A DNA stretch of 64,000 nt from Termitomyces sp. T153. Taxonomy: Eukaryota > Basidiomycota > Agaricomycetes > Agaricales > Lyophyllaceae. The stretch is from positions 682,001 to 746,000 of the forward strand of contig JACKQL020000020.1 of assembly GCA_018296165.2 (NCBI GenBank), in the 5' to 3' direction. The notes under the pieces were generated by a model. It was not told where the DNA came from and did not search any database. It worked only from the letters and a program-made list of their open reading frames with translations. Positions 36,140 to 46,624 of the stretch are shown here, one piece after another. Numbering within the stretch: position 1 is the stretch's first letter; the number at the start of each line of letters is the position of its first letter. Both the position numbers and the translations under genes were made by a program.

Positions 36140-37300
36140 ACATATCAAAAGAGTCCTCTTGTGGCCATACTGCATGAATGACACCTGAATTTCTCCTCAG
36201 CAACAGGGAGGTTTGCCTGAGTTAGCATGGCTGATGGCAGTAGAATGATAACTGCAGGTTGGAATTCAATGACAAGTTTCAGGTTAGAAAAGACAAAATG
36301 GCTGCTCTTGGGATTGAAAATACCAAGGGCTTGGATGGCACACCATCCAATAGCATGGTTCATACAATTATAATGAGCCTTTGCAAAGGATGCTTCTGTC
36401 ATAAACCCTCTTTGTAAAGTTATGACAAAGGTAGGTCAGGGCATCAAAAAGAGGATTGAGGTGGTCATGGTAGTGCTTGTTGAGTTTGGGTGCTATGAGA
36501 TTGAGGCACCTGCAATAGTTCATATATCAGATAGAGAGCATAAAGGTGGTATCTCACCATTTGCAAGATGAGCCAGTCTTTGTATATGCAAAAGTTTTCA
36601 AGGAGGTAGGTGAGCATTGCAGCACAAGACCCTTTGTGGTTGAGATTTGTGGGATAAGTAGCCCCAAAACCCATTGTCACACCTACAGTCACAGCAGAGA
36701 AGTGGCCTTGACAGATTCATTTCTTTATCAGCAAAATGAACACTGTGCCCTTATTGCATAATTGCCTTATAGGCCAGGTGACAGGCTTATCCTGTCTTTG
36801 AATCAGGTTGACCTGCCAGAACTGCAAAGATTCAGCCATTGCTGCATATTATTGGCCCACAAGCTCTACAACATACATGAAACCCAATGTATTTTTTTTG
36901 AAAAAAACAACAACATAACATACCATCCCACTCAACAAGCCAATAACCTTCCATGAGTAGTTCTTCAAGCAATTTGATGTAGCTGCCTTTGCATGAGGCA
37001 GGGTGTCTAGTATTGGCAGTAAATCCAGAATTTTTATGATGGAGTATATTCAAGATAAAGTCTCCTTCAATTGGAATTGAATTGGTTAAATGAGTTCCTA
37101 TAACTTTGGGGCATGGTGGATGATGGCCAAGCTCATGTTTTTTTGCTTCATCTGCCTGTAATTTGGCTTGCTTAGCATGAACACATGCATTTTTGTGATT
37201 TTCATGGAGGTACTCTGAAGTCCAGTCATAGATTTGGTTAGTGCTGGTGAGTGAGCTCCAAAATAGTGTAGTGCTGCTATCCAAAGGCAGGTATGTCAAG
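36140..37300 (-). pseudogene. TET/JBP-like 2-oxoglutarate Fe(II) dioxygenase, decayed
   Basis: Read from 37,300 downward, the fragments follow a protein family common in Agaricomycetes that I take to be the fungal TET/JBP-like dioxygenases (oxidation of 5-methylcytosine, nuclear). LMEGYWLVEWDG (about 37,000) matches the N-terminal block. GVTMGFGATYPTNLNHKG (36,690) matches the block before the core. The core at 36,402-36,150 has AHYNCMNHAIGWCAIQALG, LKLVIEFQPAVIILLPSAML, then QANLPV. In active relatives, as I recall them, the metal site includes H-x-D at the first of these and a His in an HSN..I motif; here they read HYN and QAN, so iron binding should be lost. Several stops and a frameshift near 36,440. 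Relatives are often found beside KDZ transposases; one lies 1.1 kb away. Confidence 0.6.
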
Positions 37301-38428
37301 TATGCATCATCCTTATAGTTTGCTCTTTGAAGAGATTGTATGATGGCATTTTCTTAATCAAAATTGGGCACTACAATGAATGAAATACTCTATGGAGAGA
37401 ACTGAGTTCTAGAGCAAGTCTAGAAAGCTGTTTTATGCCCTTCAATTTGCATAATGGCAATTTTTCAGAAAATCAATCATATATGGCACATATTTCAAAT
37501 GAACCTTTGTCACTGTATAAACACTGTGTCAGCTACAGGTCAATTGTTCAATCATGTTGCAACAGAAACTTGAAGGCAGTTAGCATAGAGACTCAGACCT
37601 GGTTTAGTCATGGAGTCCTTAGCTTAGTTGTCTTCCAGAGCCTCTGGAAACTGAAATGTGTACATACTGATGCACAGTTTCTTGTACCTTGTGTAGTCTG
37701 CTTGACCTGTTTCTGTGAAATTTGACTGGTGTGGAAGTGTGGAGTTTCTGATTTGGATTGGATCATATGTTTGTTGACTTGGTCTTCCAACATTGACAGT
37801 AAAGATAGTGAGACAAGATTGTGCTATGTCAAACTCCAAAAAGCTTCATGTGCTCTCAACAAAGTCTTCTTCAAAAGGTCAAATACTCTCAGAGGCCCTC
37901 CTGGAAAGAAGGAAAATTCAAAAATCCATTGTTAGAGCAAATGCTGACCATCAACTTAAACAACAAGGTGAGTCTGATTGTTCTTCTGATTGCTCTTGCA
38001 CCATGCTTACTCATCTGACATACCACCTGTCATGTCCTACACCCTCTCTTCCCATTGGCTGCTTTCAATGAATAACATCCTTGGACATTATTCAGTATAG
38101 AGTTATTCTTCCATCCATACTGCAAACTGATGAAGTAGTATAATGTTAGTCATCATTCTTAGCAATGTGGTATATAGGATGGTCTGCAGGATATAATATC
38201 CTCAGACCAAACAATAGCAATGTTTACCAGGTCTATCTATTGATCCAACCATAAGCTCCTCCAGCATTGCTCCTGGCTCAGCTCACTGCACTTTCCCCTT
38301 GCCCAACTTTGAGCTGCCTGCTTGTGAACCTGGTTAGCTAGGACTACTTGACTGGGACCTTTGACTCTTGCTTGTTGTCTGTGTTGGCTTGATTTGTCAG
38401 GTCTACACTGTGGAGTGCACCTTGCCTT
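37301..38428. other. no gene recognised
   Basis: Short frames on both strands (for example 37,435-37,725 plus) have no recognisable motifs. It separates the TET/JBP-like relic from the KDZ relic and may hold decayed parts of either. Confidence 0.35.
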
Positions 38429-39436
38429 TCCACCTCCTCCCAATGCTTTTCAAGAGAATGATCTGGATGATGTGCTGGATGGTGCCTCTGCTCATGATCT
38501 CAGTCATGCAGGAGGCAAATTTTAACATATTGTGGCCAATTTAATGCATGATGAGGTTTGGCAAATCCTGCCTTGGTCTTTTGAATTAGATGCATAGTTA
38601 ACTTTATGACTATATTAAAAGGATGAGCACACCCATCAAGATCATGTACAAAATCACATAGAAGCATTTCAACTTCAAATCAATGGCATTGTAAATGCTT
38701 ATATAGATTGGGTGGCATGCATGGAAGACAATGCATATGAAACAAAGCCTATGTCTCCACAGGAAGGTCTTGTTGAGGGTACATCAAAATTACAGGTCAT
38801 GGATGCTTTTTGTATGTGCCCCATGCCTTTGGTATGTGTCTCATGCCTTTTTAATGATTCCAGCTGATTGTTCTCAAACATAGGTCTTTTCATTTGTCTT
38901 ACACCTCCTGAGAACCAGTGCCAACATACTAGCTACTTTGCCATAGCCTTGTTCCCTCTGCTCCATTGAAACCTATTCTAGCCTTCTACATTTATGTTAT
39001 AGAATTGTACCATATTACTCATTTACAAAGCCTCCACCTCACCATTGAGCCCTTTGTGAAGAGCCTTTGCAATCTTCACCAGATCCCCTTCTGCCAATAC
39101 TTTGCTCAATAGTTTTCCATTTATGTACATTCAGGGCAGATATTCTTCAGGCACCACTTGAGTAGATTGCATCCAAGAGCATTGTATTTGGATATTCTCA
39201 CTAGAATGACCAGTCAAGTTGATGCTGCTCTTGAGCACAACTTACCCAAGTGGTGCCTGAAGAACACTTACCCTTCATGTACCTACAAACTCCAAAATGA
39301 AACTGACTTCATTTTTAAGATGCTCTTCACAATGCATGGAAACAATTTGTTGGAATACCTCCAATGTGCATCAAAGCCTCCACCTGGTAAAGAAGGATCA
39401 GAGCCACATCTTGGAGAGTCAATCCTTGGCTACTGA
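38429..39436 (+). pseudogene. KDZ transposase fragment
   Basis: Plus-strand segments match the Kyakuja-Dileera-Zisupton (KDZ) transposases of basidiomycetes. PPPNAFQENDLDDVLDG (38,430) is followed by DHVQNHIEAFQLQINGIVNA (38,640-38,700). After several stops, HLTIEPFVKSLCNLHQIPF (39,035-39,095) appears. The best part is 39,158-39,360: RALYLDILTRMTSQVDAALE, NTYPSCTYKLQNETD and MLFTMHGNNLLE, equivalent to the conserved CPACTYKL ... MDGNNSLKR region. The DDE-like catalytic half is absent because copia-3 sequence starts here. The CxC-type zinc cluster is not present in this piece. Confidence 0.72.
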
Positions 39437-40895
39437 CCAAATAACAGAGGCAGAGCTAGAAATAGATGTGTGGGTTGCATTCAAGGAGGAGCCAAGAATC
39501 AGCATAAACTGCTCACACAACAAAATCAACCAATGCCAGGAGACTGCCCTATCTCATGAAAATAAAACCCAAAAACCATTCATCCTGGATTCCAGCACTA
39601 CAATACACATATCACCAGACATGTCCAACTTCATATCCAACCAAACAATCAGTGAGAAACTGATTTGTGGAGTAGGGGGATCAGCAATTGTAGCAACAGG
39701 CATTGGAGCTGTATGCCTACAGACCACAGATAACTTGTTCCTAGATCTCAACAACATACTATATGTCCCTAAGTCAACAGTAGCTACTATCCATAGGCAA
39801 CCTGGCACAAAGATTTGGGATTGTAACTATGTTTGACAACACAGGAGCAACCCTGACTGTTAAGAACAACAAGTGACCCATCACAACTAGAACTTTCCTT
39901 CCAACACACAATCTATATGCCCTCAACATCACTTCCAATTATGCCCTTGCAGTCCACACATCACCTGATATTCAGACCTGGCATCTGAGGCTGGGACACA
40001 CAAACTACCAATCCATCATCCAGATGGCACATGCCAGAATGATTGAAGGTATGCCCCCCTCCTTCTCCACAAAACCTCCAATTTGTGACTATTGTATCCT
40101 TGGCAAACAGACAAGGACACCAGTTCCAAAGGAAAGGGAGGAAGGGGATGGCCACAGAGCTGCAAGAAAATTGGATAAGGTGGATCTTGTGGGACAGACA
40201 GCTGTGACTTTTTGGACAGGCAATAACTATGTTATGAATGTCATGGATGACTACACTGATAAACTTTGGTCAATTCCCTTAAAATCAAAAGACAATGCAT
40301 GCATTCAACGAGTTGAAAACATGGATCTTAGCCTGTGAAAACAAATCCAGCCTGAAATTCAAGATACTGAGAACAGGATAGGATGGCAAACTTAACAGCA
40401 ATAAGCATAAAGAATGGTACAGAGAAAGAGGGATCCTGCTGGAGGTCAGAGCTCCCTATACATTGGCCCACATGGGAAGAGTAGAACAGATGCATTGAAC
40501 ACTCATGGGGAAAGCACAAACAATGAGACTTGCCACAAAATGTCCTCCAAACTTATGGGATGAGTTTTACTTAACTGCAGCGCATCTTCATGGGAGGACA
40601 AAAACATCAGCTGTCCACAATGTCACACCAGATGAACTTTGTTATGAAAGGAAACCAAATTACTCATATATAAGAGAAATTGGCTGCCACGTCTTTGTGC
40701 TCATCCAAAATTGGCACAATCCAAAGATATATGAACGTTGGATTGAATGCATACTGATTGGTTATGACACAGACTCAAAAGCCTACTGATGCTATGACAG
40801 AGCCACCAAGAAGGTCTACAGTTTGTATCAGATTTGTTTCATTGAGAGCCATTACAATGTCACACTTGCACCACCCCAACAGCCAGATGATCACC
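39437..40895 (+). pseudogene. copia-3 fragment: protease and integrase
   Basis: A third copia family. Protease region 39,560-39,790: KPFILDSSTTIHISPDMSNF, with Ser in place of Gly of DSG, then ICGVGGSAIVATGIGA. The integrase zinc site is WHLRLGHTNYQSI (39,980) and CDYCILGKQTRTPVP (40,085). The core has DDYTDKLWSIPLKSKDNA (40,245-40,300) and, after shifts, LWDEFYLTAAHLHGRTK and CHVFVLIQNW (40,505-40,789). RT, RNase H and LTRs are missing. The right junction to CpG-rich DNA is near 40,900. Confidence 0.85.
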
Positions 40896-41335
40896 TATTT
40901 TGGCATCGCGTGGGACGATTTGTGAAGCATTTTGATACATAGAACAAGCATCTTGATACATAGGACTGCTCTGAGATCACGTTCTGTTGCATCACGTTCT
41001 GTTGGCATTGAGTTTATTTCCTCCGCTTTAGATGATGTACTCCCGTGTTTACTCATATTAGATGAATCAGACCTTCCAACTGCAAAAGCTGATCGCACAT
41101 GTGCTGTTCATCAGGGCAGGCCTCGAATTTCCCCGACTTCCGACATTGATCTGTTACCACGGGTCTATGATTGCTCCGGCTTGGGGTCTCCTTTTGCAAT
41201 CGATTTGCAATGCTAAAACTGGAACTTGAACTCCGCCGAACTGGAATTAGAGTCTACGGTCGATTGGCCCACTCGATCCCATCAAAAGAACCTGTTCATA
41301 TACACCGACAGCTATTTTGACAGTCCGAAGCAACC
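40896..41335 (+). other. CpG-rich segment with an unrecognised short ORF
   Basis: An ORF at 40,932-41,216 includes FISSALDDVLPCLLILDESD and RPRISPTSDIDLLPRVYD. It looks like an exon rather than transposon debris, but I do not recognise it. A 14-bp direct repeat catcacgttctgttg occurs at about 40,977 and 40,991. Confidence 0.35.
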
Positions 41336-41703
41336 AGATGAACCAGATTTGGTAGAGGCAAGCAAAGATAAACAGATAAGGTTCAAATAGACACGGAAAT
41401 TTTTTGAAAAAAGGAGTGCTGACCCCATGTGACTTTCGGTCTAATATATGCTCCGAGATGAACCAGATCTGGTAGAGGCAAGCAAAGATAAACAGATAAG
41501 GTTCAAACAGACACGGAAGTGTTTTGAAAAAATGGAGTGCTGACTCCCCATGTGACTCTCTGTCTAATATATGCTCCGAGATGAACCAGATCTAGTAGAG
41601 GCAAGCAAAGATAAACAGATAAGGTTCAAACAGACACGGAAGATTTTTGAAAAATGGAGTGCTGACCCCCCATGTGACTTTCTGTCTAATATATGCTCCG
41701 AGA
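41336..41703 (+). repeat. three tandem copies of a ~122-bp repeat
   Basis: Units start agatgaaccagat at about 41,336, 41,456 and 41,579, and each ends atatatgctccg just before the next. Within a unit aagataaacagataagg and ttgaaaaa..ggagtgctga are conserved. The array ends at 41,703, followed by gatggccggccggcgc. Units differ by a few transitions and 1-3 bp indels. Confidence 0.85.
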
Positions 41704-42535
41704 TATGTTGATGGCCGGCCGGCGCACTTGCCGGTTGTGGCCATCTTGGTTTCTATGGACAGGATAAATGAATTGCATTATCTTCTGGATTCTCTGTCAA
41801 CATAATGTCATGTCGTGTTGTACCCTCACTTCCAGGCTTCTTGCTTTCTATATTTCACTGTCAATCATTAATAAATCCCTCAACCAAAAGACTTTACATC
41901 TCCATGTCTTCCCCTGGTTGGTAGCATTGTAGCACTTTCAATAGCATTGAGTTTTACTTTCATTTTTGTTGACTGATATGCCTCCTCTATCCCTGACAGA
42001 CCTCCTCAATCCAGAGATAAGTTCTGGAATATCTGGATATACTTCTTCAGACCATTTTGGGGTTACAGTCAACATTGCCCCTTGCCTCCAAGAATTGGGA
42101 TCATTACTTCAAGAACCTTTACCTGCCACTCTATCAGCTCCAGTTGAAATATCTAATGCTCTTATGTATAAGAAAAGAGTCCTTAATAATCATAATCATA
42201 ATCATAATCATAATCATCCAACTTTTGTTGGTTTTTTTGTCAGTTATTTCTCATGTGAAGGTGCATCTTGTGAGACCTGTATCACCTATATCTCAATTGC
42301 TTTGTGGCACAAATGGTCTATCCATTTAGCCCTGCCAATAGTTTGCCTTCTACCCCATTACAATGTTCAGGTATCTTGTCTAGAGCCTCTTCCCCTCAGC
42401 ATGTAGCTCCAATCATACACAATGATATATCACTAAATTGACAAACTCAACTCTCATGCCTCTACATTTATGATGATATTCAAGCCTAAGTTGAATATCC
42501 AGAATCATCAGAGGACACTATTGGCTATCTCTTTT
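41704..42535. other. no gene; contains an (aatcat)n microsatellite
   Basis: The stretch 42,184-42,220 is a run of about six cataat units. The ORF crossing it (41,966-42,406) has no recognisable domain. Sequence left of 41,900 still contains CpG, to the right CpG becomes rare. Confidence 0.5.
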
Positions 42536-43935
42536 GACAAGATCCACAAAACTGGAAGAATCCTTGGAAGAGTTTTGTTTATTCTCTTGGTGACCCTAAA
42601 GGACAAAGCAAAGAAGGCAAAACTGTCACTTGCCACTTGTTGAAAGATCACTCCAAGTCACTTGTACCATGCTTTAAAGAGCATTGGACCTGTATGTGCT
42701 TATAATCATTGAAAGTAAGAGTGATGTTAATTTACAAATGCATCATAATCTTATAGGTCAAGGTGCTAAAGTATACCCAAATGTTGATATGACTTGGGCA
42801 TTGGCATCACATACACTGGCAACAAGGACTCAGATCCTAGAATGACTTCAGCAAGATATAGATCATTGTATCTCTAGTTCATCTCCATCTTGAGAGATTT
42901 TTGAGAAGATGGCTGCCTTAATCTCAGCTTACAGGAGGCTTGGATGTAATGCCTTACTGTAGGAACAAACATACCTGACATTAGCAGAGCAGAATCTGCA
43001 GCAGGAGGCCAGACAGCGTCACTTGAAGATGACGCAAGACTACTCACCACCATTGGAAACTTGCAAAGGGCAACTACTCCCAGAGTTTGACCAACAAGGA
43101 GAATCCTACATTCTGTGATTACTCATTCTTCAGAAATACTACTAATATCAACTGATCTCCCAATTCTCAGTTGCGAGCATTATTCTAATTCTTCTAGAGA
43201 TCACTACATATATCATCTAGACGGATCTTTTGACTTTGATTACTTGGAAGCATACCTGAATGAAGACACAGAAGAAATGGATAGAATCGAAAACCATGCT
43301 CTAACATTGGGATATGGTCCTTGGGCCGAGTGCAGGAATACCGCCAATATCTCATCCCAAAGGACACATTGCTGTAAGCATATGTTTACTGATTGTCAAG
43401 CGATAGCAGTGAAAAACTAATTTTTTTTTTCAAGTTGTGGAACATCGTGATACTCATGGAGTCCTTTACAGGCCAGAGCTAGTCAAGCTTGCCTGTGATG
43501 TGAAAATATGATGTTTTGAGCCTATTTTGGAATATTGCTCTAGCTGTTCATATACTCTAGTGACCCTCATGGGCATCCATCATCACCCTATACCCTTGCC
43601 AACTAAGACCCCCTCTCACATCAAGAAAGCCCTTTTTCAGGTCCTTGGCAGTATGACAGATGATTTACCTGACTTGACGGCTTGACGTTTTATGCGGTAC
43701 CCTATCCTCAGGACTTATCTCAGCTCCAGATTTCCTGATGTTCTTCTCCCAACTCTTACTGATCTTCATGTGTCTCTAGCCAATCGCTTGCATGTTCAAA
43801 CCTACATTGATACTCTGAAAGAAGCAACATATCCTGAGGGTACAGGATGGAATGGTAGGTTTATTTTCAGGTCTCTTCATATTAAAAGGTCAAGATAGAT
43901 TCAACTTAGGTCTTCAACATCTCAAGATTAAGCAA
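42536..43935 (+). pseudogene. uncharacterised Agaricomycete repeat-family protein, decayed
   Basis: Blocks in order on the plus strand match a large protein family I remember from mushroom genomes but cannot name: SLGDPKGQSKEGKTVTCHLL (42,575-42,640), AALISAYRRLGCNALL, then RQRHLKMTQDYSPPLETCKG (43,010-43,070), CEHYSNSSRDHYI (43,160), ALTLGYGPWAECRNTANISS (43,300), IHHHPIPLPTKTP (43,570-43,610) and LPTLTDLHVSLANRLHVQTY (43,745-43,805). Conserved Cys/His pairs suggest zinc binding. There are at least seven stops or shifts, including a TGA at 43,683 where CGA would fit. High copy number in genomes suggests a transposon-linked protein; that is inference. Confidence 0.55.
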
Positions 43936-43974
43936 GACTTGCATTTACCATCCACTCAACAGTATGAGATCCAA

Positions 43975-45029
43975 TCAATGATACCGCTTACCAAAGTCTC
44001 CGTCCACTCTCTGAGCATATATATTTTGACTATCGAGTGTCCAGTCCGCGAGACAGTTGTATATAGTTGCGGTGTTTTGAAAGCCGCCTGGAATTGGAAG
44101 CCGTTCGCCTAAAGAAGTAGATATCTTGAATTTAGGAGTCACAACTTTGAGTTTCTGATCGTATTGAATCCTGATGTTGTCGGATGTGCGTTCACTGTGA
44201 GACATGACAGAAATTGCATAACCGGCATCTTTCAGCCACAAGAGGCCTAAATGGGAAGTACCACTACAATCTACAAATCTATGAGATATTATGAGTACAC
44301 GGGCTTCTAAATTCGTATATTCACCAACGACGAAGGACGCATATATATCTACGACATTTTCGGGTTCGAAGCGGACGAAGACCTCTAAAATCCTCGAAGG
44401 ATCAGTGGGATCGGAACGTATCCCAGTTACTAGGCCAGTGAATTGCTTGATCTTGGGGTAACGACCCTCTCCAAGGACGAGATAAACAGTTTTAGGTAAT
44501 ACACCCTCGTATTCTGGTGGAGCTAAAGGAAGACAACCACCAAAGGCAGTTCTCACCTCGACAGGAAGTACACTACGTGCAGATTGTGAGTCGAAGAGAT
44601 CACCCTCCTAACATCGAACAGACACTGACCGAAGATCAGAGACTCTGCATCAAATTCCGGGAAAAGTCTGCACAAGGCCAGGTAATTCAAAACTTGCGTA
44701 GCTGTTTCCGTCCAGGGGCGAAATAAGCGTGCGGTCAAAGAGTAGTTATCACTGACATTGATTTTGATTATATTGTATCACCCGAGAACGCGGAAGTTTC
44801 TGCATCCAAGCATGCGAGAGCCAGCCTTGGCTAGAATTAAGCCATATATCCGGTTCAACGATGATGACCCATTCAAAATGATCGGAGCACACTCGCGCTG
44901 TAATAAGACCAGAGATACTGTCCGCATGGTCAGAAGATTTTGTGTGACCTTCTTCGAAAGAGATAGACTCGGACAATAACAGGCTGCTAAGAATCTCATT
45001 CTTATGTTGGCTTGGTTATCTATCTCCAA
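43975..45029 (-). CDS. hypothetical host gene, probably spliced
   Basis: CpG-rich minus-strand region next to the CmcJ-type gene. The last long frame (44,556-43,975) encodes AFGGCLPLAPPEYEGVLPKT, VLGEGRYPKIKQFTGLVTGI, ILEVFVRFEPENVVDIYASF and WLKDAGYAISVMSHSERTSD, ending at TAA 43,977-43,975. Upstream frames (44,976-44,749; 44,738-44,553) contain DNYSLTARLFRPWTETATQ and FGQCLFDVRRV and probably belong to earlier exons. Codon use is balanced and no obvious stops break the last exon, so it may be functional. I do not recognise the family; its 3' end touches the decayed repeat-family pseudogene. Confidence 0.45.
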
Positions 45030-45281
45030 ATCAAATTCCGTTATCTGACAAATATGATGTTGCCCAGTTCTGACTAGGTTCCCTTCGAACTTTGAGAACT
45101 GGTATTGTCAAAGTTCCACATGACTCGTTTCAAACTTGACGCGACCGGGCAAATACGGAAGAATCGTTCGTTATATTCAAGCTTTCCGGGTTGAACAACT
45201 ACAGTTTAGAGATGTACATGATAGGGGCCACAGCTCAAATGGCATACAACTATACCGCACAGTGGTGATATCCTAAATGGA
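45030..45281. other. intergenic spacer
   Basis: About 250 bp between two minus-strand genes; no ORF. It would hold the terminator of the CmcJ-type gene and the promoter of the hypothetical gene. Confidence 0.4.
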
Positions 45282-46390
45282 TTAAACGTAGAATACCAAT
45301 GCGCGAAGTTCAATCGATTCACGAAGAGGGGAATCTCGAGGAGCGGAAGGATCAACAAAAGCAGAGTGCGCATTGAACGTGCAAATGTTGTTGTCCTGGA
45401 GAGTGTCGTAACTGAATTTGACCTTCAGAAAGCAAGAGTCCCACTCGAGTCATAGTACGCACCATTTGAAAAGAACGATCTCGTCAGTAGCCATGCCCCT
45501 TAAGTAAATCCACTTATGGGCTGGATTGTATTTAACACCATAAGTCATTGGCATGAGATCACTATTGTTCATAGTGCGTGTATCAATGAATCCTAGTGGA
45601 AAATCAAAAGTATCATGCGAAATGGGACGCCAAAGGTTAAGAATCTGAAAGCGATGCTTAAGAAGCTGATCTGCTTCTTCGGGGATGTGTCTGTATACAC
45701 GTGCAACAGCAGAATCTGGGGTCTGGTTTCTTGTTAGTTACTGGCAACAAAGTGTATAGAACTGCGTTCCCACCTGATCAACGTGGACGTTGACCACTGA
45801 GCGGAGAAATCAGTGATCAGAGAAAGAAAGACGAAATGACGAAAGGGGTTACCTGGCTACACAGGACATGAGAAAAATCGACAATTTCAGTGATACGAGC
45901 TGAGCTCTCTTACCTGGCGCTTCTCTGGAGACTCTTCGTGATCCTCAGGACGATGACGACGAATAGCTTGGATCAAAATCAGCCATTTCTCGAAATTTGG
46001 GAAGGCACCAAAGGTTGCCTACTGTGGTCAAAAAGAATGACCTTGGAAGCCCCCGTAAGCCGTTTAATAACATCGATGGACTCAGGGTAGTAATTCTCCC
46101 TGACTTCAGCATCAGTGTTGAAGCTTTTGCATCTACTATTGTGTGTGTAATATTGGAAGCCAGAGACATTCAGGGTAAATTCAGATTCATTGCCGCGGAT
46201 GTTCTCGACCACAACCTCATGGGTATCTCGAATATAATTCTTGTCATTCCTAGCATAGTGTCAGCCGCTGCAAATGATCTAGACATGATGCAGACCTATC
46301 GTTGATGTTTTTGTAAGGACGAGAACCATCCAAAGGAGGAAGATAGTAATGGAAAACGCCTGTAGTCGAAGGTTCATATTTGAGATCCAT
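45282..46390 (-). CDS. CmcJ/AsaB-family (GA4-desaturase-like) oxygenase, seven exons, intact
   Basis: Predicted exons (minus strand): 46390-46296, 46249-46023, 45966-45914, 45856-45853, 45796-45774, 45722-45463, 45411-45282. All introns are GT-AG. Lengths sum to 792 nt, giving 263 residues and TAA at 45284-45282. Family motifs in order: YYLPPLDGSRPY, HEVVVENIRGNESEFTLNV, YYPESIDVIKRLTGASKV, FDHTIRRRPED, VVNVHVDQT, FQILNLWRPISHDTFDFPL, YGVKYNPAHKWIYL, DEIVLFKCYDTLQD, then RESIELRALVFY. The family (AsaB, NvfI and cephamycin CmcJ relatives) holds 2-oxoglutarate/Fe-type oxygenases of fungal secondary metabolism; HVD is the likely metal-binding H-x-D. The stretch before YGVKYNP is about 12-14 residues shorter than in relatives I recall. 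The start ATG is the first in frame after a pyrimidine-rich leader. It is the only gene in the window that reads as complete. Confidence 0.82.
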
Positions 46391-46449
46391 GTCGTCGTTT
46401 GACTAAAGAGAAGATTTGGGCAATTATTATTTCTTATAGAAGCGGAGAA

Positions 46450-46624
46450 TTCCGATTCATCGACTGTTAACGGCCATGGAAAACGCAGCGGGAGATCTTT
46501 GAGATCTTTATCTGGCTGATAGCGTATTTCATAGCCGAATGGGCGTCTTGATGCCAGCGGTCAAGGGCGCGATCGTGCTCCATTAGGAAACTACTGATCT
46601 GTATTTCTGCTAGACAAGAAGACA
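46450..46624 (-). CDS. small unrecognised frame upstream of the CmcJ-type gene
   Basis: A CpG-rich minus-strand frame from ATG 46,624 begins MSSCLAEIQISSFLMEHDRA; a neighbouring frame reads YEIRYQPDKDLKDLPLRFPW and could be joined by splicing. It ends within the presumed leader of the gene at 46,390. Possibly the remains of a short gene or an upstream ORF. Confidence 0.25.

Noticed and set aside
40977..41005. Inverted terminal repeat of a DNA element
   Set aside because: The repeated catcacgttctgttg is a direct, not inverted, duplication and too short to define an element.
42184..42220. cataat repeat as a telomere-like sequence
   Set aside because: A hexamer microsatellite of about six units without the G-rich strand pattern TTAGGG.
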